Under the pieces are notes generated by a model. That model worked only from the letters and a program-made list of their open reading frames with translations. It made no database searches and had not been told where the DNA came from. Shown here piece by piece: positions 22,668 to 35,404 of a stretch of 64,000 nt of DNA (positions are counted from its first letter, which is position 1; each line of letters begins with the position of its first letter). This DNA comes from Erythroxylum novogranatense (taxonomy: Eukaryota > Streptophyta > Magnoliopsida > Malpighiales > Erythroxylaceae): the NCBI GenBank assembly GCA_029891385.1, contig CM057234.1, positions 20,322,350 through 20,386,349 of the forward strand, written 5' to 3'. Both the position numbers and the translations under genes were made by a program.

Positions 22668-23031
22668 CAACTGTCTTCCTTGCAGGGATAGAGCATGTTC
22701 TTCGATAGACAGTATATTAGACAAAGGGCTAATACGAAGAATTGTCTAAACAAGGAACTCGAAGAATGTTCTGCTTTTATACTTCCCCTTCGACGGTCTT
22801 CCGCACGATTTGTATGATTGCGGCTCGCTTGATCGGGTCTTGTGTAAGAATGCATGCTTCATCAATTTTCCGACTTTTTCGCAATCGATCTGCGGACGGA
22901 TCATCATCAACATTATCTTCGTGAAATAATTGTGACTTTCCTTTGTAAAATCTTTTGGACACCTTGGCTGAATATCGGAACAACCTTTATCTCGTGTTCT
23001 CTCGTGATTGGGAACATAGTACACGGGGCGG
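22668..23031 (-). pseudogene. Sirevirus ORF3 (envelope-like), middle fragment
   Basis: This Sirevirus internal sequence lies between the solo LTR (with its duplication, to 22667) and the chromovirus LTR (from 23032). On the minus strand a 68-residue frame (22983-22777) is charged and hydrophilic (HEDNVDDDPSADRLRKSRK, AAIIQIVRKTVEGEV), with a frame change near its start. No named domain is recognised. The open frame reaching 23087 starts inside the chromovirus LTR, so its first part is not Sirevirus. Confidence 0.55.
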
Positions 23032-26000
23032 TGTAGCGCCCTCACCATAGGGTATCCACCGTAACGCCTGTAGTCATTCCGATACATATCCTACGACAAG
23101 AGACCACTACCGACAACAACTACTACACTCCTCATGGCATCACAATCATAAGACAATAATAAGCGGCCGCTACTTTTAAAACCAAACTAGATTCCATTTC
23201 ATTCATTCAAAACTTAATAATTCACAACTGTCAAGATTTTTAAGTTACACATGTTTCACATCTTGTCATCGTATAATAACCAGATCTAACTATCGTCTCC
23301 AAAAGAAAGCCCGGTGACCGACCTTTGAGCCATTGCTTTTCTCGCCAATCCATCAGATACTGGCTCTACAAATTCCGAGGAGCTATCTGTCTATGCTAGG
23401 CCTGAAAAATAAGTTGCAATTTTGGGTGAGTTTGCGAACTCAATGAGAAACCATCATCGATGGTTCTCCCAATTCATGCATCATATAAGCATGAAACAAA
23501 GTATACACGCGAGAATTATACAAAACACAACATGAATACATCACGAGAATAATTACGATCACAAGACAAGAATATACACCCGATTAAAAATATTGTCGAT
23601 ATAGAATCCAAGATGCAATGCACACGTGACTCTTTTTCCAGTTCATTTCAAGATTGTGACCGAGCGCATACGGTGATCAAGATAGACGGCGTGGGGAGAA
23701 TTATCTCCCATCGAGCTCGAGGCTCGGCTCAAGATATCGAGCTCTAGGCTCGGTTCAATCTGATGGCGCCTCGGCTCACAATTTTCCTTTTAACGACAGG
23801 ATGTATTTGTGCATGAATGCACATGTTTCACAACAGAAACATGGTATTTCACGGTCAATATTCAATTCAATTAAACAGCTACCTCATGTAAATTCATAGT
23901 CAAGAATACCACATAATCCCCGTAGGCAATCAATCACGATTATAATTCATGTAATCCCCGTAGGGCAATCAATTCACAGTTAACACATAGATTGGAATAA
24001 CCAACTAGGTTACTCACCTAATAACTTCCACGCTAACGCCGGGAAGTCTCTGCCAAATCTGTGAAACGATGGTCCACTGGAGCCTCTATAACAAATTAAA
24101 TGAATAACTATTACCATTGGTGTAAATGATTAAAAATGCACATGAAATCAAGAAATGTATATAATGCATGTTCATGGCAATCCCGCCCTAATCCAATATT
24201 TCCCATAATAAAATTCTATGAAAATTAGAAATCCATAGGCCGACGGTGCAATTCGGACCTCTATAGGTCCCCAATTAAATAAAACAGTGTTTACAAGTTC
24301 CGTCAATAGGGGCTACGTCAAATTCCCGCCTAAAAATTCCCGTTTTCTCAGAAAATGAAATTAAATATTCAACGAATCCGATGCCTCTGGAATCAGGTCA
24401 ATCGGACGTCGGACGGAAAGAAATTGACAAAAGAACAATTGTACCTTTTAATAACAAATAATAATCAAAATAAAAATAAAAATAATTATATATACATATA
24501 TATCGAACGCTCATGGGCGAGCGTCGTCGCGAGGGTAAATCGCTCACTTCGTCAAGGGCGAGGCGTCGCCTCGCGACCAGCCACTAAATCTCGCGAGGGC
24601 GAGGTAAACGTCGCTCATGAGGAGGCGAGTTTCCACTGCTACTCGCCTTTTTTTTTCAGATTTCAATCTTAATTTCCATCCACTCTAACTTTTAGCACAC
24701 AATTCAGAAAATACCCACTATACCTCATTGGAAAGCTTATGCAAAGCTCTACAACTCTCAAGAAGGCCAAAAAAATCAAATCCAACCCTAAGGGTATCAA
24801 ATAACCCATCAAACCTTCTGCCTACTAACTTTTCATCAACACAGGGCAGTACATTTACAATGTCATAACTCACTGATTCTTCAGTAATAAATTACCACAA
24901 AAATATGGTCAACAAGTTCACAATGTCCTCAACAACTTTCATGAACAACCCAAAATCAAATTCTATTGCAAACCAAGTCAATTAATTCATCTAATGTTAC
25001 TGTCCCTGAACTCCTTCACTTTGGGCAGTAATCTTACAAGAAGCATAACTTCCATTATACAAGTCAATAAATTCAGAACTTTATATCCCTGAAAAGATAA
25101 CATCTCAAACTTCAATTTTCATGAAGCACTCAACATCCAATTCGATCTCTAACAATTTGAAAACTGTTATGGAAGTTTCTGTTGTCATCAGCCATTCATA
25201 ACCTAATGTAGGATCAGTTTTGAAAATCATATCTCCCAATTCTGACTTCTAAAATTACATACCAAATATCAATTTCAAGATAATCTCTTCCTCTAAAACT
25301 TTTCAGAAGCTCACCACACCAATTCAGTCCACATAAAATGTTAAAATTGCCTCAAATCAGTAAACTCACAAAATCACACTTAAACTAGGTTTCATCCAAA
25401 ATGCTCAAAACCAGCCATTAGTAATCAATTCATATCTCCCAACACACAATTCCAAAATAGCAATATCAGTAGCAATGGAAAGATAATCAAATATACTACA
25501 ACTTCCATGAAGACCATTCTCCTAATTCCATTTCAATTAATTCATACAAATCAACAAAACTCAGATGTCATGGTTGCGGTTACTGTTCACAGGAAATGGA
25601 ACAGTAACTTTCCATGCAAAATTTCACCCTTCTATCATTGAAATTCAACAACACCTATTTCACACTAAATTAAAGCCAACATCCCAAAGTTTCAGTGGCC
25701 ACTAACCTTACCTCATTTGCATTTCTACACAATAAGTTATGAATAAAACAGTAACATCTATTACAAATCTCATTTTCCAGATTCAATGTTAACCTTAGTT
25801 CAAACACTTCCAATATCTTTTCACATCACTAAACATCAAAATAAATACAAATTAAATATTAATACCATCATACATATATTAGGGCTAACACTGAAAAATT
25901 GGCAGCACTAAATTCCTCAATTCAAATACTCAATTAATTATCCCTATTCAATCCAAAAATCAAACTATAACATTAACTTCAATGCATCTTCACCTAGCCT

Positions 26001-26936
26001 CATCCCTTTTTCATCAAATCATAATAACCATCACTTTAATGCCTACCTAAACCTAATACATGCTTTAAACCCATTTATTAACTACCCCACACTATCATGG
26101 CATTTAATCCATATGAAAGACATCATTAAACTCAAATACTTAAATGAAACTTACCTAACACAATTCTCCTTCAAAGCTTTAACTTCCAACCTTTTCCTTC
26201 TAACTTCTATATCAAGCTACCACCTTTTCCTTTCCAAGATATACCAAACTCATCATCTAGCTTTGATGAGAGTAAAGAAAATAGCTTGATGCTATGGAGA
26301 ACATGGAGAAAAGAAGAGCCAAACTTGCGATGGTTTGATGGAGAAGGTTTGAGTGTTCCTGATGGCTTCTAAACAAAACCTACACAATTATCTCTTCATT
26401 CCTTTAACATCACACATCCGAAATAGCATGAGGAGGAGCATTAAATGTGACTATAAAATGGCAACATGTGATTGGCTTCTTTTAATAAGAAAAGTCAAAT
26501 TATTACTATTTAATCCAGGTCAAAATTTTACTCCATTTAACTCTAATGACCCTACTTTCAGTCCCAAAATAATATACCCAATATTATGTGCCACTGGTAG
26601 CGATCTTTGCTACCGAGAATTGACCGATTCGCCAATTGGCGATTTTTCGATCCAGAATTGTTTAGGAAAATCCAGAAAATTCCTAAAATCCCTAAAATGT
26701 AAAACGATTTATGGCACAGTCCAAATAATTTTCCAAACTCAATTTCCCATTAATTTCACACAAGAGTTCCATTTCAATCCTAAGTTTAAAATGACATGAA
26801 TGCATGTATACTATGTGCATGTGCAACCCGTCAAGAATTATAGAGACTATATGTCAGATGCGCATGTCGAGATATAATTAAATGTCCCAACCCATCCTAA
26901 TTACCAAAATACCTTCCTATAGAGAGGGATGTTACA
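23032..26936 (-). repeat. 3' LTR of the chromovirus
   Basis: 3905 bp, TGTAGCGCCC to GGGATGTTACA, paired with 31483-35404. It contains a GC-rich palindromic patch at about 24508-24650. From about 24660 to 26900 it is AT-rich quasi-repeat with recurring phrases such as ACTTCCATGAAG and TCATAAC. A 148-residue frame at 26353-26799 and a 105-residue frame at 24355-24672 are not kept intact in the partner LTR and are rejected. Confidence 0.93.
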
Positions 26937-26937
26937 A

Positions 26938-28110
26938 TTCTCCCTCCTAACAAAAATTTCGCCCTCAAATTCTTACCGACCGGTCGAAAAGATGAGGATA
27001 CTTGTCTCCTCATATGCTCCTCGGTCTCCTGTAGCCTCCTCAACGAATGGTTCCTCCAGAGAACCTTCACCGTGGAATACTCTTATTCCTCGGTTGTTTC
27101 ACCCGAGACCCGATAATCAATCGGCCTCCACATAACTCGGGACATCGAGACCTCAATCTCCGAGCCAGATCACATGTGTCGGATCCGACCGATATATCTG
27201 CGGAGCATACTCACATGGAAGACGCCATGTAATCGAGACATCTCACTTCGGTAAAAGCTACCAGAGGCCAAAGGTCCGATCCTCTCGGTGATCTCAGATG
27301 GACCAATGTACCTAGGGCTTAACTTCCCTTTCTCCCAAATCTCAAGACACCACGCCACGGTGACACCCGTAAGAACACTTTGTCGCCCACATTATACTCA
27401 ATGTCCCTCCTATGCCGATCAACATAGCTCTTCGTTTCATCCCGAGCCGCTTTAATGCGACTCAATCGTTTCACTTTATCAACAAAGATCCTGAATCAAC
27501 TCAGCCCTCAATCATCCTTACTCCTCTTCGTCCCAATATAAAGGCGATCTACACGGTCGCCCATACAAAGGCCTCATATGGAGCCATCCCGATGCTACTA
27601 TGATAGTGATTGTTATATGCAAACTCTATCAAGGCCAAGCATCGATCCCATGCTCCTCGAACTCCAATACACATGCCCAAGCATATCCTCAACAGCCTTA
27701 ATCGCCCTCTCACTCGCCCATCCTGTTCGAGGATGAAACGCAGCGATCAAGTTCAACCTAGTACCCATAGCAGATCGCAAACTCGCGAGAACCTCAAGTA
27801 AATGGGATCACGCCGGACACTATCGACATCGGAACCCGTGCGCCTCACTATCTCCGCCATATACTTCGGGCCAACCGATCCATAGTATTATTCTCCTCAC
27901 CGCCAAGAAATGAGCCGATTTAGTTAACCGTCCACTATGACCCGAGATAGCATCATCTTGTCTCGGGCCCTAAGGCAACCCCATAATGAAATCCATGGTG
28001 ATCCGCTCCCATTTCCACTCCGAATAGGCAACGAATGAAGCTTCCCTACTGGAGCTTGGTGCTCAGCTTTAACTTGCTGGCACGTCAAACACCTGGACAC
28101 ATACTCGCCA
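26938..28110 (-). pseudogene. Chromovirus integrase with C-terminal tail, heavily broken
   Basis: Read on the minus strand, the zinc-binding part is seen near 28065-28095 (CLTCQQVKAEH). It is followed by the catalytic-core start with the first Asp (MDFIMGLP, near 27990). At 27358-27170 is the integrase C-terminal module (GKLSPRYIGP, VFHVSMLRRYIG). Then come a VLWRNH phrase typical of the chromodomain-like tail and a terminal EFEGEIFVRREN reaching the LTR. Frames change repeatedly and the middle of the catalytic core is shortened. Integrase joins element DNA to chromatin; this copy cannot encode it. Confidence 0.75.
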
Positions 28111-28319
28111 CCGCTTCTTCATACCAGCCACCGAAATGTTGCTTATGGTGTTATACATCTTGGTAGTACCAGATGCATAGCATATGTGGCCATGTGAGCC
28201 TCCTCCAAGATCTCTCGCCTCAGATCATCTACATCAGCACACAAAGTCTCCGCCTATCCATAGAGTCTCATCTCTCACATCAAACTCGGATCTCAAATCG
28301 GCCTTCACTTTCTCAATCG

Positions 28320-29760
28320 GCCTCACCATAACAGATCCTTATCCGAACCTCCTAATCTCGGCCCAAGCATCGGTCTCAATCTCAATGTAGCCAATAATAC
28401 TCCATCCTGCTCCAGATTCATCTGCACATTCAAAGCTCTCAACTGAATCAAATTAGGCAATCTCATTGCCTGAATCTGAGCTGTACTCGAATATGACTTT
28501 CTACTCAGAGCATCTGCCACCACATTAGCTTTTCCAGGTGATACTCAATAGTACAACAGAATCCTTCAACAACTCAAGCCACCTCCTCTGCCTCAAATTC
28601 AACTCTCTCGCTCAAGAGGGTATCTCAAACTCTTATGGTCAAGAAGATTTGAAAGGTCTCACCATACGTAATGCCTCCAAATCTTCAATGCAAATACGAT
28701 CGCAGCTTAACTCCAAATCATGAACAGGATAGTTTACCTCATGAATCCTCAACTGCCTCGAGGCATAGGCAATGACTCTACCATCTTGCATCAAGACACA
28801 TCCCAATCCTCGATGTGATGCATCACAGACACCTCAAATCCTCCGCCCCAGATGGAATAGCCAACACGGTGCAAGAGTCAACCGATGTTTCAGCTCCTCA
28901 AAGCTCTTTCCGACACTCCTCGGTCCATCTAAATGGCACATTCTTCCTCGAAGTTTTGTCGAGGGGTGAGATCAATGAAAACCCTCGACAAACCTCCGTA
29001 ATAACCAGCCAATCCAAGGAAACTCCGAATCTCGGCACATTCCTAGAGCTTCCCACTTCAAAGACCGCCTCTACCTTACCGGATCCACCAATACCCTCTC
29101 CAATCACTATATGCCCCAAAAGATCACTCGATCCAGCCAAAATTCACATTTGCTGAATTTGGCTAACAACTCGCTCTCCTCATCGTCTCGTAACACAATC
29201 CTCAAATGCTCACTATGCTCCTGCTCATCCTCGAATACACTAGGATGTCATCAATGAAAACTATAACAAACCGATCCGGTAGGCTGAAATACCTTATTCA
29301 TCAAGGCCATAAAAGTCGCCGGCATTTGTCAACCCAAACGGCATCACTAGAAACTCGAAATGCCCATACCGCCCTAAATGCACTCTTAGGCACATCGGCC
29401 TCTGCAATCTTCAACTGATAGTAACCAGATCGCAGATCTAACTTGGTGAACACCTGAGCTCCCTGCAACTGATCAAATAAGTCATCGATCCTAGGCAGTG
29501 GGTACTTGTTCTTTACTGTCACCCGATTCAGCTGCCTATAATCGATGCACAGCCTCAAAGTCCCATCCTTTTTCTTCACAAACAAAACTCGAGCTCCCCA
29601 TGGTGAAACACTAGGTCTAATGAACCCTTCTCCAAAGAACTCCGCTGAATGAACCTTCAACTCCTCGGTTCCACGGTGCCATCCTATATGGAGGTATAGA
29701 TATAGAACGGTACAGAACGAGGTCAATGGTAAACTCGTCTCCCGATCCCGCGGCAAACCC
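28320..29760 (-). pseudogene. Chromovirus reverse transcriptase and RNase H, broken
   Basis: The RT N-terminal half is clear at 29756-29301: [37 protein letters not shown] and [12 protein letters not shown], which includes the first catalytic Asp. The second catalytic pair is at about 29248-29260 ([12 protein letters not shown], the YxDD equivalent), in a different frame. RNase H ends with NVVADALSRKS at about 28500-28530, followed by the linker to integrase. Several blocks are shortened compared with the family. The plus-strand frames over this stretch are antisense shadows. Confidence 0.85.
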
Positions 29761-29789
29761 AGAACTCATCAGAAACACATCCGAAATTC

Positions 29790-30145
29790 CTAACCACGGA
29801 ATATCCTCAAGCCTCTGCTTCAACTCGTGTCAATCACATGAGCAGATAGGCCTCACAACCTCCCCGCATCATCCTCGTGGCACTAAGGAAAGAGATCATC
29901 CGCCGGCATCGCTCGGCTAACTCCTCTGAACATCGCTCTAGGTCGACCAGAGACTCCAACACAACCTCCTTGGTATAGCGGTCCATGATAGCCCTATGAG
30001 CGGTAAGCCAATCCATCCCTGAACGACATCGATCTCTCGGAGGCAACACTATAAGGTCGCGCCTCAATCTTTGCTGATCAATCAATCGATCATCCCCTCG
30101 GACCTCTCCCAATGCAAGAGTAGTACCTAGAGGTGTACTCACCTC
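29790..30145 (-). pseudogene. Chromovirus protease region
   Basis: The minus-strand frame 30142-29834 contains the gypsy RVP-type tail MDWLTAHRAIMD, preceded by an LPPRDR stretch in place of the expected DVILG, and MISFLSATRMMRGGCEAYL further on. This matches the stretch between the aspartic protease core and the RT of chromoviruses. The D-S/T-G active site itself is not recognisable, which fits small deletions. Confidence 0.65.
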
Positions 30146-31440
30146 TAGCCCATCTGTAACATCTCCCTATCCCCATGCAATCTACATGCCATATGAGGTG
30201 CAATAAAGAATGCGTGGATCCGGGATCCAGAATGCAAATGCCTCAATATCGAAAGGAGAAGCATACCACCACAACATCGGGAATCCGAGCCCTGCCGCGT
30301 CATGGCATACACTCGGCTCGGGGTGGTGGTGGTGACCGACCCTCAGTTCTCACAAAGGACCCTCACTCTACCACGGCCTCTACCTCGCCCCTCGTGGGAT
30401 CCACCCACTCTACTCATGCAGACAAGTGGAACTCCCGGCCGTCCACTCCCAAGAGTCTGAACTCTCAATGTATCCGCAATCCTCGACTGATGTCTCCGAG
30501 CCGCACCTCAAACAGCTCGGTAATCCACCAACACTCCCATCTGTGCCTCCTCTCACAACGCGGGCACACTGGAGAAATCGCCCGAGCCTCGCCACTACCA
30601 CTACCAACGATCCAAATCTCCCCTCTGCCCAAATCCAGATGTCTCGAACCTCCGGAGACACGAAAGTCCCGCTCAGGCGCCACTAAAGCTCCGCCAGCGC
30701 GCTCGACTATCATCGGGCCGCTTACCCGGACCCAATCTCACTGTCTCGTCTCTCATCACCGCTTCCACTCTAACGGCAAAGCAGCCCTCAACTCAATGAA
30801 TGTACCCATGTCCCACCAAGCCAACTCTGCACGGATCTCGATGTTGAGGCCATTCTCGAACCTCCCAGACTTATCGGCCTCGATCGGGACCATCACAAGA
30901 GCATAATCTATCACTCATTAAATTTTACCTCATAATCACCACCGACATCCTACCCCGCTTTAGTTCCGAAACTCCTGCATCTTCATATCAAGATAGACCT
31001 TGGGCATATAATTATCCTCAAGGCCCTCGTAAACTCAACCCATGTCAACAAGCAAGGCACGGTGGTGCTTGCATGCGATCTTCCACCACTTATATCTTTG
31101 GGCCACCGCAAAGTGATATTGCATAATCGAACCTCTCATCGAGTTCGCAATCCATCCGTCAAGACTCTCTCATCTCTCCAACCATCCCTCGGCCTCTACG
31201 GGTCTCAGATCGCCATAAAATCTCTGACCGCCTTTGCGCGAAGAAGTCATACCTCCTTTCCGCCTCACGGAACTCGAGGAGGCAACTCCTCAGTACGAGG
31301 CATAGAAGACTCCCTACTTGCTCCCACGGATCCTTGGTCAGCTGGCTGCTCAACCTGATCACCTAGAACCGAAGACCTAAAACAAAACAAAAATTCTGAT
31401 CAGTTTCAACAGTTCCATCTGATTCATACCTATATTGTTA
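30146..31440 (-). pseudogene. Chromovirus gag, degraded
   Basis: Minus-strand fragments after the primer binding site show gag-like content: a basic stretch (31362-31159, FREAERRYDFFAQRR), then a WPKD..GG segment and ADKSGRFENGLNIEIRAELA. A cysteine pair (CPRCERRH at about 30545, or CLRCG in another frame) could be the remaining zinc knuckle. Frames switch often. The 243-residue plus-strand frame at 30175-30906, the longest open frame nearby, is antisense to this gag and has no supported product. Confidence 0.6.
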
Positions 31441-31465
31441 CTATTCCCAAAAGATGCCAAACCAT

Positions 31466-31477
31466 GCTCTGATACCA
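31466..31477 (-). other. Primer binding site of the chromovirus
   Basis: GCTCTGATACCA, the perfect complement of TGGTATCAGAGC, lies five bases from the LTR edge at 31483. It confirms the minus orientation and initiator-methionine tRNA priming. Confidence 0.93.
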
Positions 31478-31482
31478 CCAAA

Positions 31483-34400
31483 TGTAGCGCCCCCTTACCA
31501 TAGGGTATCCACCAGAACGCCCGTAGGTCATTCCGATACATATCCTACGACAAGAGACCACTACCGACAACAACTACTACACTCCTCATGGCATCACAAT
31601 CATAAGACAGTAATAAGAAACTGGCTACTTTTTAAAACCAAACTAGATTCCATTTCATTCATTCAAAACTTAATAATTCACCTGTTGTCATTATTTTTAA
31701 GTTACACATGTTTCACATCTTGATCTTGCATAATAACCAGATCTAACTATCGCCTCCAAAAGAAAGCCCGGTGACCGACCTTTGAGCCATTGCTTTTCTC
31801 GCCAATCCATCAGATACGGCTCTACAGTCCCGAGGAGCTATCTGCTCATGCTAGGCACGAAAAATAAGTTGCAATTTTGGGTGAGTTTGCGAACTCAATG
31901 AGAAACCATCATCGATGGTTCTCCCAATTCATGCATCATATAAGCATGAAACAGTATACACGCAGTAATTATACAAAACACAACATGAATACAGTCACAG
32001 AATAATTACAGTCACGAGACAAGAAAATATACCCGCTTAAAAATATTGTCGATATAGAATCCAAGATGCAATGCACATGTGACTCTTTTCCGATTCATTT
32101 GAAGATTGTGACCGAGCGCATAATGTTGATCGGTATAGGCGAGCGTCAGGGAGAATTATCTCCCATCGAGCTCGAGGCTCTTGTTCGAGATATCGAGCTC
32201 TAGGCTCGGTTCGATCTGATGGCGCCTCGGTTCACAATTTTCCTTTTAACGATGTGATGTATTTGTGCATGAATGCACATGTTTCACAACGATAAACATG
32301 GTATTTCGGTCCAATATTCAATTCAATTAAACAGTTACCTCATGTAAATTCATAGTCAGTAATACCACATAATCCCCGTAGGGCAATCAATCACAGTTAT
32401 AATTCATGTAATCCCCGTAGGGCAATCAATTCACAGTTAACACATAGATTGGAATAACCAACTAGGTTACTCACCTAATAACTTCCACGCTAACGCCGGG
32501 AAGTCTCTGCCAAATCTGTGGAACGATGGTCCACTGGAGCCTCTATAACAAATTAAATGAATAACTATTACCATTGGTGTAAATGATTAAACAATGCACA
32601 TGAAATCAGTAAAATGTATATAATGCATGTTCATGGCAATCCGGCCCTAATCAATATTTCCCCATAATAAAATTCTATGAAAATTAGAAATCCATAAGCG
32701 ACGACGGCATAATTCGGACCTCTATGGGTCCCCGATTAAATAAAGCAGTGTTTACAAGTTCCGTCGATAGGGGCTACGTCAAATTCCGCCTAAAATTCCC
32801 GTTTTCTCAGAAAATGAAATTAAATATTCAACGAATCCGATGCCTTTGGAATCAGGTCAATCGGACGTCGGACGGAAAGAAATTGACAAAGAACAATTGT
32901 ACCTTTTAATAACAAATAATAATCAAAATAAAATAAAAATAATTATATATACATATATCTTTGAACGCCCGCTCATGGGCGAGGCGTCGCCCTCATGAGG
33001 TGAAATCGCCTCACTTCGTCATGAGGAGGCGGCGCCCTCGCGACCAACCACTAAATCTCGAGGCGAGGCGTCGTCATGAGGCTCGCGAAGTTTCACCGCT
33101 ACTCGCCTTTTTTTTTTCAGATTTCAATCTTAATTTCCATCCACTCTAACTTTTAGCACACAATTCAGAAAAATACCCACTATACCTCATTGGAAAGCTT
33201 ATGCAAAGCTCTACAACTCTCAAGAAGGCCAAAAAAATCAAATCCAACCCTAAGGGTATCAAATAACCCATCAAACCTTCTGCCTACTAACTTTTCATCA
33301 ACACAGGGCAGTACATTTACAATGTCATAACTCACTGATTCTTCAGTAATAAATTACCACAAAATATGGTCAACAAGTTCACAATGTCCTCAACAACTTT
33401 CATGAACAACCCAAAATCAAATTCTATTGCAAACCAAGTCAATTAATTCATCTAATGTTACTGTCCCTGAACTCCTTCACTTTGGGCAGTAATCTTACAA
33501 GAAGCATAACTTCCATTATACAAGTCAATAAATTCAGAACTTTATATCCCTGAAAGATAACATCTCAAACTTCAATTTTCATGAAGCACTCAACATCCAA
33601 TTCGATCTCTAACAATTTGAAAACTGTTATGGAAGTTTCTGTTGTCATCAGCCATTCATAACCTAATGTAGGATCAGTTTTTGAAAAATCATATCTCCCA
33701 ATTCTGACTTCTAAAAATTACATACCAAATATCAATTTCAAGATAATCTCTTCCTCTACAACTTTTAAGAAGCTCACTCACACCAATTCAGTCCACATAA
33801 AATGTTAAAATTGCCTCAAATCAGTAAACTCACAAAATCACACTTAAACTAGGTTTCATCCAAAATGCTCAAAACCAGCCATTAGTAATCAATTCATATC
33901 TCCCAACACACAATTCCAAAAATAGCAATATCAGTAGCAATGGAAAGATAATCAAATATACTACAACTTCCATGAAGACCATTCTCCCTAATTCCATCTC
34001 AATTAATTCATACAAATCAACAAAACTCAGATGTCATGGTTGCGGTTACTGTTCACAGGAAATGGAACAGTAACTTTCCATGCAAAATTTCACCCTTCTA
34101 TCATTGAAATTCAACAACACCTATTTCACACTAAATTAAAGCCAACATCCCAAAGTTTCAGTGGCCACTAACCTTACCTCATTTGCATTTCTACACAATA
34201 AGTTATGAATAAAACAGTAACATCTATTACAAATCTCATTTTCCAGATTCAATGTTAACCTTAGTTCAAACACTTCCAATATCTTTTCACATCACTAAAC
34301 ATCAAAATAAATACAAATTAAATATTAATACCATCATACATATATTAGGGTTAACACTGAAAATTGGCAGCACTAAATTCCTCAATTCAAATACTCAATT

Positions 34401-35404
34401 AATTATCCCTATTCAATCCAAAATCAAACTATAACATTAACTTCAATGCATCTTCACCTAGCCTCATCCCTTTTTCATCAAATCATAATAACCATCACTT
34501 TAATGCCTACCTAAACCTAATACATGCTTTAAACCCATTTATTAACTACCCCACACTATCATGGCATTTAATCCATATGAAAGACATCATTAAACTCAAA
34601 TACTTAAATGAAACTTACCTAACACAATTCTCCTTCAAAGCTTTAACTTCCAACCTTTTCCTTCTAACTTCTATATCAAGCTACCACCCTTTTCCTTTCC
34701 AAGCATATACCAAACTCATCATCTAGCTTTGATGAGAGTAAAGAAAATAGCTTGATGCTATGGAGAACATGGAGAAAAGAAGAGCCAAACTTGCGATGGT
34801 TTGATGGAGAAGGTTTGAGTGTTTTCGGATGGCTTCTAAACAAAACCTACACAATTATCTCTTCATTCCCTTTAACATCACACATCCGAAATAGCATGAG
34901 GAGGAGCATTAAATGTGACTATAAAAATGGCAACATGTGATTGGCTTCTTTTAATAAGAAAAGTCAAATTATTACTATTTAATCCGGTCAAAATTTTACT
35001 CCATTTAACTCTAATGACCCTACTTTCGGTCCCAAAATAATATACCCAATATTATCGTGTCTTTGGTAGCGATCTTTGCTACCGAGAATTGACCGATTCG
35101 CCAATTGGCGATTTTACGATCGAGAATTGTTTCTTAAAATCCAGAAAAATTCCTAAAATCCCTAAAATGTAAAACGATTTATGGCACAGTCAAATAATTT
35201 TCCAAACTCAATTTCCCATTAATTTCACACAAGAGTTCCATTTCAATCTAAGCGGAAAATGACATGAATGCATGTATACTATGTGCATGTGCAACCCGTC
35301 AAGAATTATAGAGACTATATGTCAGTATCGCATGCCGAGATATAATTAAATGTCCCGAACCCATCCTAATTACCAAAATACCCTTCCTATAGGAGAGGGA
35401 TGTT
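31483..35404 (-). repeat. 5' LTR of the chromovirus
   Basis: Starts TGTAGCGCCC beside the primer binding site and runs to GGGATGTT at 35404, where the final ACA seen in the other LTR is missing. Otherwise it is collinear with 23032-26936. The palindromic patch is at about 32965-33110 (GCTCATGGGCGAGGCG, CCTCATGAGG). Confidence 0.9.

Larger units (their letters stand above)
23032..35404 (-). mobile_element. Ty3/gypsy chromovirus (Tekay/Del-like), both LTRs present
   Basis: Minus-strand order is: 5' LTR (35404-31483), primer binding site, gag, protease, RT, RNase H, integrase with chromodomain-like tail, 3' LTR (26936-23032). The two about 3.9-kb LTRs are very similar, so insertion is recent relative to its hosts. 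Coding regions are full of small indels despite the similar LTRs. It lies inside Sirevirus ORF3. I could not find a target duplication: the left flank ends GGGGCGG, the right begins CTGAG, and the 5' LTR outer end lacks the expected ACA. Confidence 0.9.

Noticed and set aside
26353..26799. 148-residue plus-strand frame
   Set aside because: It is inside the chromovirus LTR; indels in the partner LTR (34810-35250) break it.
30175..30906. 243-residue plus-strand open frame
   Set aside because: It lies antisense to the degraded chromovirus gag, has biased low-complexity content and no recognisable domain. Its length is explained by the GC-rich antisense strand.
31466..31477. tRNA gene fragments suggested by GCTCTGATACCA strings
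   Set aside because: Each occurrence borders an LTR and is a primer binding site. No cloverleaf can be drawn around any of them.
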